Shown: positions 7,725 through 17,400 of the stretch, piece after piece
How the letters are laid out: every line of letters starts with the position of its first letter
Numbering within the stretch: the stretch's first letter is position 1
Assembly (NCBI RefSeq): GCF_022179345.1
Contig: NZ_BPQR01000058.1
Coordinates: forward strand, 1-41,150
Direction: 5' to 3'
Source of the DNA: Methylobacterium jeotgali
Lineage (GTDB): Bacteria; Pseudomonadota; Alphaproteobacteria; Rhizobiales; Beijerinckiaceae
DNA length: 41,150 bases
Notes under the pieces: model-generated
What the model was told of the DNA's origin: nothing
The model's input: only the letters and a program-made list of their open reading frames with translations
Database searches by the model: none
Position numbers and translations under genes: made by a program

Positions 7725-8282
7725 GTGCCGAAGCTGCTGTCGCGTCTTCAGGCGCAGAATGAGATCTGGCTCAAGAAGCTCGGCAAGGCGACCCGCTTTC
7801 GCGGCGTCATTTTTCCGGTCAACCCGACCGCCCTGCCGACCAGCGTCTTCGTTCTACCGCGGCTCGGTCTGCGCACGCGCCCGCGCGAGCCCGTCAAGGC
7901 GCGTGATCTTTTCCAGGACCCAGCGAACCGGATCATGCTCGTCGGTAATTGGGAGCTGCCTCTCGCCCACGACGATGTCGTGTCGCGCTGCTTCGTGCTG
8001 TTCCAGATGACCGCAGAGGTCTCCTGGCAGCGGCGGGCTAGCGCCACGATGAACCCTGTCACCGGACTCCCCCAGGCGGCGGGAGCTTTCGTGGAGCTGG
8101 GACCGATCTGGGTGTCGATCGAGAATTACACGCATGGCAACGAGGACCCGGGCCTGCGGGTGCCCACCGACCGGCTGCGGCTGATCACGGGCGCCCGCGT
8201 GCAGCTTGGCGACGTCGTGAACGGCAAGACCGTGAAGCGGCTGAACCCGGCGCTGGGGGTCTCGATCGCCGAGATCGAGTGA
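7725..8282 (+). CDS. Hypothetical neck protein
   Basis: A 185-residue protein of unrecognised family in the neck gene cluster. GTG 7725 is chosen because it follows the previous stop by 4 bases and has a G-rich stretch (CGGGGG) upstream. The frame is open earlier, but that would overlap the connector gene. The sequence is beta-rich with a central LVGNWELPLAHDDVVSRCFV segment. By position it could be a head closure or stopper protein, but no motif confirms that. Confidence 0.6.
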   Translation: MPKLLSRLQAQNEIWLKKLGKATRFRGVIFPVNPTALPTSVFVLPRLGLRTRPREPVKARDLFQDPANRIMLVGNWELPLAHDDVVSRCFVLFQMTAEVSWQRRASATMNPVTGLPQAAGAFVELGPIWVSIENYTHGNEDPGLRVPTDRLRLITGARVQLGDVVNGKTVKRLNPALGVSIAEIE

Positions 8283-8286
8283 TGCC

Positions 8287-9156
8287 GTGCCTGACTTCAC
8301 CCTCCTGTTCAGGGTCGGCGGTAGGCGCGCCAACACAGTCGACCAAGACCCCAGCTTCGTAGCCGCGAAGAGCGTAGAGCTGCTGCGTGCTCAGGCGGAG
8401 AAGAAAGGCGTCGAGCGGACCGCCGAAGGCATCTTCGCCGCTCGAGATGACATCGTCCGGGACATTGCTCAAGACGCCGATCGCTTCGGTTCGCAGGCCG
8501 CCCGCGTCTTCACCAAGATCCGGTCACCGGCGAGCGGCACCATCACGACGGCGCTCGACGGCATCAGCCGGGCATCGGCGGTCTCCTCGACCGATAGCGC
8601 CTCCTCACGCCTTAAGGGGAAGACGACCGTCGAGTGGGTAGCTCTCACCAAGCGAACGCTGGAAAACAAGCGCCGCCGGATGGTGTCGAGCCGGCGGCGC
8701 CGGGGCGCGGTCTCTGCCGGCCAGCCGGACACCTTCTTCGTGGACACCGGCAACCTGCGCAAGGTCCTCCTCGACTACTTCGGCCCTGCCCTGGCTTCGC
8801 TCGTCGACCCGAAGATCATCGTGCGACGAGGTCCTCGGAAGGTCACCGTGTCACTCTCCATCCTTGCCCAGGCGTCCGGCAAGGAGAAGGCCGGCGTGAG
8901 CCCTCAATCGCTTCCGGGGGCCTATGGTGACGGGGGCGCTCGAAGCGAGAGCCTGTTCGTCCGATACCTCAAGAAGGTCGGCGCACCGGACCGCGATCCC
9001 AAGCATCCCCTGCTCTACAAGCTCGAGAACCCGCATGGCACCCATCGTCCCTTCTTCCAGAACACCCTGATCTTCTGGATCAGCAATCGACTCCCCATAG
9101 TCCTGGACAAGTCCCTGCGGAAGGCCTTGAGCCGGCGTGTCAAGAAGGTGACCTAA
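8287..9156 (+). CDS. Putative tail completion / neck protein
   Basis: A 289-residue basic protein. The N-terminal half is helical (residues 20-75, rich in Ala, Arg and Glu). A very basic stretch (RRRMVSSRRRRG, about 130-142) separates it from a mixed C-terminal part. The order, between a neck protein and a tail-terminator-like gene, is where HK97 gp10-type minor tail or neck proteins lie, but it is longer than those. Start GTG 8287 lies 4 bases after the previous TGA; an overlapping ATG at 8282 is in another frame. Function by position only. Confidence 0.55.
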   Translation: MPDFTLLFRVGGRRANTVDQDPSFVAAKSVELLRAQAEKKGVERTAEGIFAARDDIVRDIAQDADRFGSQAARVFTKIRSPASGTITTALDGISRASAVSSTDSASSRLKGKTTVEWVALTKRTLENKRRRMVSSRRRRGAVSAGQPDTFFVDTGNLRKVLLDYFGPALASLVDPKIIVRRGPRKVTVSLSILAQASGKEKAGVSPQSLPGAYGDGGARSESLFVRYLKKVGAPDRDPKHPLLYKLENPHGTHRPFFQNTLIFWISNRLPIVLDKSLRKALSRRVKKVT

Positions 9157-9157
9157 G

Positions 9158-9598
9158 ATGTTCAAGATCGCTCGCCTATCGACGGTCCGAATGATCATCG
9201 ACACGGCAGCTCAGTTCGGCTCCGACGTTCAGTACACGGAGTGGGATGGTCATGCCGAAGACTTCAAGCTTCCGAATAAGGATCTCGTCGGTCTTGTTGG
9301 CTTCTCTTGTACGGAGAACGACAAGTTCCACGACCTGAACTTCGGGATCGGCATCATGGTCATCGACGACCCCAGCCTTGTCCGAGCGACCAACTACGCG
9401 GACCTCTTCTATCAGCGTCTTCAGGCGCAGAAGCGGTTCCCGATGTTCAACGACGATGGATCACGGACCGGTTTCGAGGCCGTGATCTTCGACGGAACCT
9501 CCGTCTCGCCGATGACGCGCGTGGACTATCGTCCGACGTTCGACATCCAGGTCAGCGCGCGCGTCACGCGAGCGGGGACGCTACCGGCTCAGACGTGA
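9158..9598 (+). CDS. Putative tail terminator protein
   Basis: A 146-residue protein immediately before the tail tube gene (interrupted only by the reversed RHH gene). Tail terminators of lambda gpU type have this size and place and cap the tail tube. The sequence ends with a beta segment (YRPTFDIQVSARVTR) compatible with that fold. Start ATG 9158 is one base after the previous TAA. Its last 35 bases overlap the end of the reversed gene at 9564-9803. The role is inferred from order and length. Confidence 0.5.
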   Translation: MFKIARLSTVRMIIDTAAQFGSDVQYTEWDGHAEDFKLPNKDLVGLVGFSCTENDKFHDLNFGIGIMVIDDPSLVRATNYADLFYQRLQAQKRFPMFNDDGSRTGFEAVIFDGTSVSPMTRVDYRPTFDIQVSARVTRAGTLPAQT

Positions 9599-9803
9599 CC
9601 TCGGCATTCATCTTGTAGAGCAGATGCACGGTCTCCCGGACGCTCTCTGAGGTACAACCGAGAGCCGTCTCGATCAGAAACACGATCTCCTTCGTGACGC
9701 TCCGATGGTTCGCGACGGCGCGTGCCCGAAGAACAGCATCAAGATCGGGTTTGACCATGACAGTCAGAGGACGTTCGACGTTCGATTGGCTCTGCCTGGG
9801 CAT
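9564..9803 (-). CDS. Arc-like ribbon-helix-helix DNA-binding protein
   Basis: A 79-residue product with the Arc/Mnt pattern: a strand ERPLTVMVKP (10-19), helix A DLDAVLRARAVANHR (20-34) and helix B SVTKEIVFLIETAL (35-48), followed by a 30-residue tail. Such proteins bind DNA as dimers, inserting the strand into the major groove. ATG 9803 is chosen because GGAAG lies 9-13 bases upstream; ATG 9821 in the same frame has no such signal. It is the only leftward gene in the rightward arm, sitting between tail genes in an AT-richer gap, like a moron. Its targets are unknown; the GGTACG palindromes and the CATAGAT repeats beside its own start are candidates. Confidence 0.75.
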   Translation of the reverse strand: MPRQSQSNVERPLTVMVKPDLDAVLRARAVANHRSVTKEIVFLIETALGCTSESVRETVHLLYKMNAEVTSEPVASPLA

Positions 9804-9864
9804 AGATCTTGATCTTCCCATAGATTTTAGGGGCTCTGCTTTGGAAAAATGGGGCTCAGAGCCA
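9801..9864. promoter_or_regulatory. AT-richer control region with short repeats between the RHH and tail tube genes
   Basis: This stretch, unlike its GC-rich surroundings, holds CATAGATCTT at 9801-9810 and CATAGATTTT at 9819-9828 (18 bases apart), GGGGCTC at 9830-9836 and 9851-9857 (21 bases apart), and the palindrome GGCTCAGAGCC at 9853-9863. On the minus strand TAAAAT at 9825-9830 could be a -10 for the RHH gene, but I see no convincing -35. It probably carries the control of the RHH gene and perhaps of the tail tube gene on the other side. Confidence 0.4.
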
Positions 9865-9909
9865 ATATTGCAAGCGACAGTTTTCAGACCCTGAGACGGA
9901 GATTTCTCC

Positions 9910-10686
9910 ATGGTACCCGGCACCGCCCTCACGGGTCGCTTCCACTTTTCGACCGCCTCGCTGCTCATCGCGCCCATGGCGCAGCAGAAGGCGATGAACC
10001 CGCTCACGCACTCGGTCGGCCTGGTCAAGAACGTCCGCGTCGAGGCTACGCCCTCGAAAGTGGACCTGACTCAGGGCATCATGAACGATGTTGTCGCGAG
10101 CGTGAACAACGGCATGCCGATCACGGGCTCCGGTGAGGTGTACGAGTACACCTCCCGGAACCTCGCCTACGGCCTGTCGCAGGATCCGACCGGCCTCGTC
10201 GACATGGCTCCGCCCCAGGCGATCACCGCTGCGGTGGCCGCTGGTGCCACGTCCTTCACGACCGCCGCCGCGAACACCTTCGCTGTCGGCGACTGGGGCT
10301 ATATCCAGGAGGCCCTGGACGACCAGATCCACATCTTCAAGGTGTCGGCGATCTCGACCAACACCGTGACCTTCACCGGCTATCCGGTCCCCACCGGTCT
10401 GTCCTTTACCACCAACGCCCGGGTCGGCGAGTTCAATAAGATCGACGCCGACCCGGCCAAGGCGAACAACTACTTCGCCGTTCGTGTCGTCGGCATCGCC
10501 GTCGATCTCTCGACGCCCGTCGTGCTGCACTTCCCCAAGTGCCGGATCACGAAGGGCTTCGCGATGGGCTTCAGCTCCGACAACTTCTCGAACCTCCCGT
10601 TCGAGTGGACGCCGCTGGTCCCCGTCGCGACCGACCCCGGTTACGATGCGGACTTCCGGCAGCGGATGCAGATCTTCAACCGGTAA
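9910..10686 (+). CDS. Major tail tube protein
   Basis: The 258-residue product is the likely tail tube subunit. It lies upstream of a strong terminator, the frameshifted tail chaperones and the tape measure gene, the standard order in long-tailed phages. It is beta-rich, with an Ala/Thr-rich insert (residues 95-160, e.g. AITAAVAAGATSFTTAAAN) that looks like an extra beta domain within the tube protein, and it ends with another strand-rich segment. Start ATG 9910 has GGAGA 8 bases upstream. The following terminator fits a highly expressed structural gene. The call relies on order and size. Confidence 0.75.
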   Translation: MVPGTALTGRFHFSTASLLIAPMAQQKAMNPLTHSVGLVKNVRVEATPSKVDLTQGIMNDVVASVNNGMPITGSGEVYEYTSRNLAYGLSQDPTGLVDMAPPQAITAAVAAGATSFTTAAANTFAVGDWGYIQEALDDQIHIFKVSAISTNTVTFTGYPVPTGLSFTTNARVGEFNKIDADPAKANNYFAVRVVGIAVDLSTPVVLHFPKCRITKGFAMGFSSDNFSNLPFEWTPLVPVATDPGYDADFRQRMQIFNR

Positions 10687-10708
10687 GAACAAAATCGATC
10701 ATGTCGAG

Positions 10709-10741
10709 AAAAGGCCCCGTGAAAACGGGGCCTTTTCTTTT
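10709..10741 (+). terminator. Strong intrinsic terminator after the tail tube gene
   Basis: A 12-bp perfect stem (AAAAGGCCCCGT 10709-10720 with ACGGGGCCTTTT 10725-10736) closes a GAAA tetraloop and runs into CTTTT. It separates the abundant tail tube message from the chaperone and tape measure genes. Confidence 0.95.
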
Positions 10742-10789
10742 GACCACTCGCACCCACATTGGAGAAAGCCAGCAGATGAGGCCTTGATC

Positions 10790-11227
10790 GTGTCAGTATC
10801 AACTTCCGCGCCACCGCCTCGTCTGAAGATCAAGCTCGACCCAGACAAGGATGAGAGCCGCGAGCTGTTCATGAGCTTCGGGCTTCTGAACGAGATCAGT
10901 GCGCTCGTCGGAGGGGTGGAGGGCGTCCCGAACCTCTCGTTCGACCCACAGACGGCGCTCACGGCGCTGGAGATCGTGCTCGCGCCGCGGGATGAGCGGG
11001 GCGCTGTACTGTCGGCCTCGGAGGCCGGATCGGACGCGATCTCGGTTCATCACATCCAGCCCGAGGTCGCCGAGCAGATCCTGGACTGGATCGGGGCGCA
11101 TGCGCTGGATTTTTTCGTCCGCCGGTTCGACAAGAGCGCGACTCTCCTGGCGAGCAACGCGGCGAAGCTACAGGCTGTCGCATCATCTCTGACTTCTTCG
11201 GGGAACTCAGCTGGGAAGACAGCCTGA
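10790..11227 (+). CDS. Tail assembly chaperone (G-like, short form)
   Basis: A 145-residue product between tail tube and tape measure genes, the position of lambda gpG and its analogues, which bind the tape measure protein during tail assembly. Start GTG 10790 has GAGG 8 bases upstream; TTG 10784 in the same frame is less likely. The central part is helical (RELFMSFGLLNEISALV; EVAEQILDWIGAHALDFF). A slippery heptamer TTTTTTC lies in frame at 11110-11116, upstream of the normal stop, so most ribosomes should make this short form and a minority a longer fusion. Sequence families of this protein are very diverse, so order and the frameshift are the main evidence. Confidence 0.82.
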   Translation: MSVSTSAPPPRLKIKLDPDKDESRELFMSFGLLNEISALVGGVEGVPNLSFDPQTALTALEIVLAPRDERGAVLSASEAGSDAISVHHIQPEVAEQILDWIGAHALDFFVRRFDKSATLLASNAAKLQAVASSLTSSGNSAGKTA

Positions 11228-11466
11228 TCCTCGCTTTCAGATGTCACCCGAGCGACCTGACCAAACTGTACTGGTCAAAGACACTCGATGATCTTCGTCG
11301 TGTGTCCGGTTTGTTCATCCGGTTCGAGATGGTCAAGGCCATGTCCACGACTGAGAGCTTGCTCTTCGTCGTGGGCCGCATGTTCAGCGGCTCCAAGTCC
11401 GAGCCCAAGCAGCTGGAGAGCGTGGACGACATGATGGCGTTCGCGCGCATGGTCAATGGCGGGTGA
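10790..11466 (+). CDS. Tail assembly chaperone (G-T-like, -1 frameshift product)
   Basis: Joined as 10790-11116 and 11116-11466, giving about 225 residues. In the short-form frame the codons read gaT-TTT-TTC, an ideal X-XXY-YYZ slippery site. A -1 slip enters a frame with no stop until TGA 11464-11466. The extra 116 residues look like a real protein (SDFFGELSWEDSLILAFRC, then DLTKLYWSKTLDDLRRVSGL and VDDMMAFARMVNGG) and resemble the helical T regions that contact the tape measure protein. The downstream frame has no good start of its own near its beginning, which supports frameshifting over independent translation. Its end overlaps the tape measure start by 11 bases. The mechanism is established in lambda and many other phages; its use here is inferred from sequence. 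Confidence 0.82.
11110..11116 (+). other. -1 ribosomal slippery heptamer
   Basis: TTTTTTC in the phase T-TTT-TTC relative to the chaperone frame. It is the only T6 run in the gene and lies 112 bases before the short-form stop. I did not identify a clear stimulatory pseudoknot by eye. Confidence 0.85.
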
Positions 11467-14400
11467 AGACCATCTGAATGTCGACCTCGACGTCGGCTCG
11501 AACGAGCTGGAGGCCTCTCTCCGGCGCACCTTCGAGGCGATGACGGCTGGTCTGCGCGCCGCGGAGGCGATGCGGACCACGATGGAGAAGGCCGTCAAGG
11601 CCTCGGCCGACTACAAGGACAACCTCGTCGCAGCGCAGAAGGCCGCCGAGAAGGCGGCGCCCGGGTCGGCCGCGGAGACCCGCGCCTTCGGCCGGATCGA
11701 GAAGCTCAACGCCGAGCAGGCCAAGTACAACGACAGCCTCGCGAAGGAGGTTCAGCTTCAGCGGGAGCTGAGCGTAGCCCGCGGCGCCGTGGATCGGGTC
11801 CGTTCCGAGGGCCGGGTCGCCGATGGCCGCACGGTCGGGCAGGCTCGTGCTGCCGAGAACGCTCTGAAGGATGCCCTCACCGGCATCAATACCACCACCG
11901 ATCAGCTCACCGCGCGGCTCGCCCTGGCGACAGGCAAGGCGATGGAGCGCCTGCTGACGTCGACCAGCCAGGCCGTCGAGGGTGCCCTGGTCGCGGCCCA
12001 GCAGCGGGTCCAGATCCGAGCTGTCCGGCAGGCCGTGCCTGGTTCGGCCGACGCGGCTATCGCTGATGCGCGCATCTCTACGGAGCGCGCCGTCCGGCGG
12101 CTGGGCGAAGGCAGCACGCTCGCAGAGCGCGACGCCTTCGCTGATCGGCAGGCCATCGCTCGTGTCCAGGCCCTGCGGGAGCGGGCGACGGCCGAGGCCG
12201 AGAACAAGGACCGTGACGCCACCGATCGGCTGCGCGCGCGCCGGGAGCGTGAGACCGCGGAAGCCGAGAACAAAGAGGTGGATCGGATCCGCCGGCTGCA
12301 GGCTGTGCGCGAGCGCGCCAACGCCGAGACCGAGAACAAGGATCGTGACCGCCGGCTGACAGGGGAGACCGCTCTTCGGCAGGTCTCGCGCGATACCGCT
12401 TTCGTGAACCGCTACGGGGTCGAGCGGGGCGAGTTCCAGCGCATGATCGCGCAGGAGAACCTGTCGATCAATGACCAGAAGGCGTTGCTGCGCACCTGGG
12501 CGTCCGAGCGTCGCGCGGCGGTAGGCGCCGCGACACCGAAGACGGACGAGCAGCTTCAGTTCGGCGCCCGGGAGGGCTTCCGGGCGCGTCGAGCTGCCTT
12601 CGATCTGGACGGTGGGGCTCAGCAGTTCGCGTTCCAGGCGCAGCTCGCCGCGAACTACGCGACCTTCGGCCTGCTGACGAGCGCGATCACTGGGGCGATG
12701 GCAGCGCTCGTCGCCTTCGACGAGAACCTGGTCAAGTTCCAAGCGATCACCGGCGCGGCCAACTCGGAGATGGCTGGCTTCCGCGCCAACCTCCTCGAGG
12801 TGGCCGCGACCAGCAAGTTCTCGGTCAACGATCTCACGCAGGTCGCCATCTCCCTCGGCCAGACCGGTCTTGCCGCCAGCGAGGTCACGAAGGCGCTCAA
12901 ACCCGTCGTGGATCTCGCGGCTGCGTCGGGCTCGACCCTGCAGGAGAGCGTGTCCGCCATCACTGGCGTGCTCGGTGCCTACAACATGGAGGCCGGGCGC
13001 GCGGCCGAGGTCGCCGACGTCTTCGTCGCTGCGCTGAACCGCACCAAGCTGACGATGGACCAGCTCCAGCTGGGCATCCAGTACGCCGCGAACATCGCGC
13101 GCGACAGCGACGTGAGCTTCACGGAGCTGACCGCCTCGATCGGCGCCATTGCCCAGGCCGGCGTGAAGTCGGGGTCGACGATCGGCACCGGCATGCGCCA
13201 GCTCATCACGGAACTAGCCGCACCGTCCGACAAGCTGCGGAGCGTCCTGAAGGAGGTCGGGATCGACCTCGCGGATGTCGACCTACGGACCCAGGGCTTC
13301 TCCGGCGTCCTCCAGAACCTGCAGAAGGCCGGTTTCGGCACCGCCGAGGCGCTTCGCTCCATGGATCTGCGCGCCGCGGCGGCCTTCTCGGCTCTCGTCG
13401 GGCAGGCCGACAAGCTCAGCACCCTCCAGAAGGAGTTTCTGCTCACCTCCGCAGCGACGGAAGGGGCGGCCAAGGCCAACGAGAGCCTGTCGTCCGCCGG
13501 CCAGCGTCTCACGAACATCGTGTTCGGTCTCGTGGACACCGCCTTTGCCCCGCTGGTGAAGGTCCTGACCGCGGCGGCCGGCGGCACCGGCACGATGCTG
13601 GAGAAGCTGAACCAGCTCGGCCCGATCCTGCCTGTGATCGCCGCTGGCTTCGGCTCCATCGCCACAGCCATCGCCGCCGTGAAGATCGGCCAGCTCGTGG
13701 CCGGCTTTACCTCTATGCTCGGGGCGGGCGGTGCTCTGGCGCTGCTCTCTGGGCCGGTCGGCCTGGCGGCCGGTGCGGTGGCGGGCGCCGGTGGGCTGAT
13801 CTACTACCTCACCACGCTCCAGTCGGAGGCCGAGAAGGCGCAGGTCGCCCTCGACATCCTGAAGCGGTCCGAGAACGAGCTGACGTCCCGGCAGTCGACG
13901 CTCCAGCAGCGCTCGACCGACCTGGACCGCACGATCCAGACCCTGATCGACCGCCGGGAGAAGCTCAACAGCGATCCGCTGATGCGTGAGACGGCGGTGA
14001 TCGAGGCCCAGAAGGCGTTCGGGGACATCGGTCTTGCCGCCGACCCGGCCCGTACCTCGGTCGACGAGCTGATCAAGAGCCTGCAGGGGTTGCGCGTCGA
14101 GCTGAACACGCAGCTCCCCACTCTGCTGTCCGAGCAGATCTCGGTCCTGAGCAAGAAGATCGAGGAGCTGAACCGACTTCAGGCCGCTCGCGCCCGGGGA
14201 TCGCAGGTCACGGTCGGGACAGCCTCCGGCGACGTGGCTGGGATGGGCGCCCTCATCGACGTCGATCCGCTGGCCGACATCCAGCGGCTCGACCGGAACG
14301 GCCCGGGTATCTACTCGACCATGGCTCAGGTCATCCGTGACCCGCGCCTCCTCGGCGAGAACCCGCTCGGCGGCGCGGCCCCCTACCGAACGGCCGCGCT

Positions 14401-17400
14401 CCGTGAGGTCGATGAGCTGCGGACCCAGGCCACGCGTGCGCTCATCGCCGGATACAAGTCAGGGGCCGACCGTCTGGATGCCCGGGTCAAGGCGGTCGAG
14501 GCGGCGCTCGCTCGTTTCAACGAGGTCGTGGCGACGGCGACCGACATCCAGGCTACCGAGCAGCAGCGCCGGACGGCGCAAGCCGCCGAACGCGCGGCCA
14601 GCCTGCAGGATACCTCAGAGTTCGCCGCGGTCCGCTCGGCCCGCGACCGCCTCTCGGGCCAGCAGCTCGCTGGCGTCACCGAGGCCAGCCGTCGCGCCGG
14701 CTTCGGTGGCCTCCAGGACATGCGCGCCGCCGCCCGCGTCGTCTCGGGAGAGGCGCAGGGCGTCTTGGACCAGATCAAGGTCCTGAAGGACGCCATCGTC
14801 GCTCGTGGAGGCAGCGACGAGGAGCGCGAGCAACTCCGCAAGGCGGCCGACGATGCCTATCGCGAGGTCACCACGGGGCTCGAGGCCATCGTCCGTGGGC
14901 AGAGCAAGGAGGTGCGGGATCGCTTCTCGGCGAGCGCGCCGGAGCAGAAGGCCGTCCTGAACGCGCGCATCCGCTCGGACGAGGCGCAGCTCGCGCTCAT
15001 CCAGCGTCAGACTGCAGCGTCCGGCGACCCCACCCGGGTGGCCGGCTTTCGCGCGATGGCCGAGCAGATCCAGCGCGAGATCAATGCGGCCCGCGAGCAG
15101 ATCTTCCAGATCGAGCAGGGCAACACGCCCGAGGAGATCGTCAACAAGAACCCCGAGCTACGCGCCCGGCGTGACGAGATCCAGCGTGAGGGCAAGGCGA
15201 AGCTCGACCAGCTGACGGTCACCTACGGCGAGATCCACAAGCGGCTCCAGGACCAGATCCTCAACTACAAGATCGAGGGCGAGCAGGACCGGAAGAGCCT
15301 GATCGAGAACCAGATCAAGGGCTTGGAGAAGGTTCGGGACGACGTTCGCTCGACCCCAGAGCAGATGCGCGCGGCCGTGCAGGAGATCAACCGTCTCCTC
15401 GGCGAGGTCGCTGCGATCGGCAAAAGCATCAACGCTCTCCAGGTTCAGAAGGGCGACATCCGCATCCCGGACGTCGTCCCCGGCACGACCTATCGGGGCG
15501 GCTCGACCCAGCAGCGGATCGTCGACACCCTCCGGGGGCAGGGCGTCAGCGAGGAGCGCATCCGCTATGCCCTAGCGAATGGGCAGATCGAGACCGGCGG
15601 CTATGATCCTCGGGTGATCTCGGGCGAGCGCCGCTCATCGGCCGGCGCCACCGGGCTCTTCCAGTTCCTGCCCTCGACCTGGGAGCGTATGTACGGCACC
15701 CGCAATGTGGATGTCGGCTTCGAGGCGCAGATGCGCGCCTTCCAGGAGTTCACTCAGCGCAACGCCGGGACCTTCCGCTCGAACATGGGCAGGGAGGCGA
15801 CGAACGAGGAGCTCTACCTCATGCATCAGCAGGGCGCCGGCGGCGCCCTGAGCCTGCTGCGCGGCGGCGATCGGTTGGCCACGGACATCCGTGGGCTCGA
15901 TGCCGTCCGGGGGAACATGGGCAAGGACTTCCGCTCCGACATCACCGCGGAAGAGTTCGTCCAGTACATCCTGCGCAAGTACCGAAACGCCGAGACCACT
16001 GTCGGGAACCCCTCCCCCACGAGCCGGGCGACGGAGACTGCCCGCCGGCAGCAGACGGCCGATGACCGGACCGCGGAGGACTTCGAGAACCGCCGGCAGG
16101 CCAACGCGCGCGCCGAGGAGAAGGCGAACCGCGAGCGCATGCTGGCGGACCTGCGCAAGCAGGATCGGGCGCTGAGCGAGCAGTACGACACCCAGCTGAC
16201 CCTGGCGAAGCGGGTCCAGGATCCCGCCCGTGTCATCGACGCGAACCGCGACGCCTTCACGACCCTGGGCCAGCTCTTTCAGAATGCCCGCCAGCGCGAC
16301 GAGAACCAGCCGGATCGCGGCAGCGACGAGGACCGCGAGACGGCTCGTGCCGCGACGCGCCGACGCTTCGCCGACCTCTACTCCCAGCAGGGCCTGAACC
16401 AGGCCGAGACCGCCGGCAAGGCGAGCTTGAAGGAGATCACGGACCGGCTCGAGCAGCTCATCGCTGCTCGCAAGGAGTTCGAGCGCCCCGAGAACATCGC
16501 TCGTGCCGGTAACACGGAGCGCATCAACCAGCTCAACGACGAGATCAACACCCTCCAGAAGCGCAAGGAGCTGGAGGGCGAGTACGCCGCCAACCAGGCC
16601 AAGATCATCGCGCTTGAGGAGACCCTCAAGCAAATGAAGGCGGTCGGCCTTGACACCGATCGCGACACCCTCGCGATCCGGGAGCGCCTGCGCGACGTCA
16701 CCGAGCAGCAGAAGCGGCTCGAGCCCACCAACAACCTCGCTCGTCAGCAGGCGCGCACCGAGCGCACGCTCGGCGAGGCGGGCACCGGCGCCGTCGACTC
16801 CTTCATGAAGAGCCGTGGGATCGTCGATTTTCAGGGTCGGCTCGTCGACCCTATGGTCGAGGCTCAGAAGCGCATCGAAGAGAGCCTGACGGTCATCGGC
16901 AACTCCTTCGACAACCTCTGGACGAACCTGTTCAACGGATCGATGAAGGCCGGCGATGCGCTGAAGAAGTTTGCGACCGACATTCTCGGCGGCCTGATGT
17001 CGTCGATCTCGAAGAGCCTGACGAACAGCATCTTCCGCTCGATTTTCGGCGGCGAGGGGTTGAGCGGAGGCAGCGGCGGCAGCATCACGAGCTTCTTCTC
17101 GTCGCTCTTCGGAGGCACCCAGGCCGCCGCCCTCGGTGGCGTGATCCGGCGCGCCGGCGGCGGCACGGTGCCGGTCTCCGACGCCGCGCTGGCGAACCGA
17201 GACAGCAAGATGGTCTACGCCATGCCCGGCGAGTTCATGCTGCGGAAGTCGGCGGTCGACGCGATCGGCCGCGACAAACTCGAGCAGATGAATGCCCTGG
17301 GCAACACCATGGTGAGCCGGGCGCCGCCGATCGACACCTCAAGGCGCCTGGGCGGCGCCTCGGCGAGCGCCAATGTCTACGTCGTTCCCCCCGAGCAGGT

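Noticed and set aside
10739..10790. TTGACC just after the tail tube terminator as a possible -35 box
   Set aside because: No acceptable -10 follows at 16-18 bases, so a promoter cannot be supported.
11453..12742. Long leftward frame opposite the tape measure start
   Set aside because: Composition (Leu/Gly/Arg/Asp-rich) and position opposite a coiled-coil gene show it to be a shadow.
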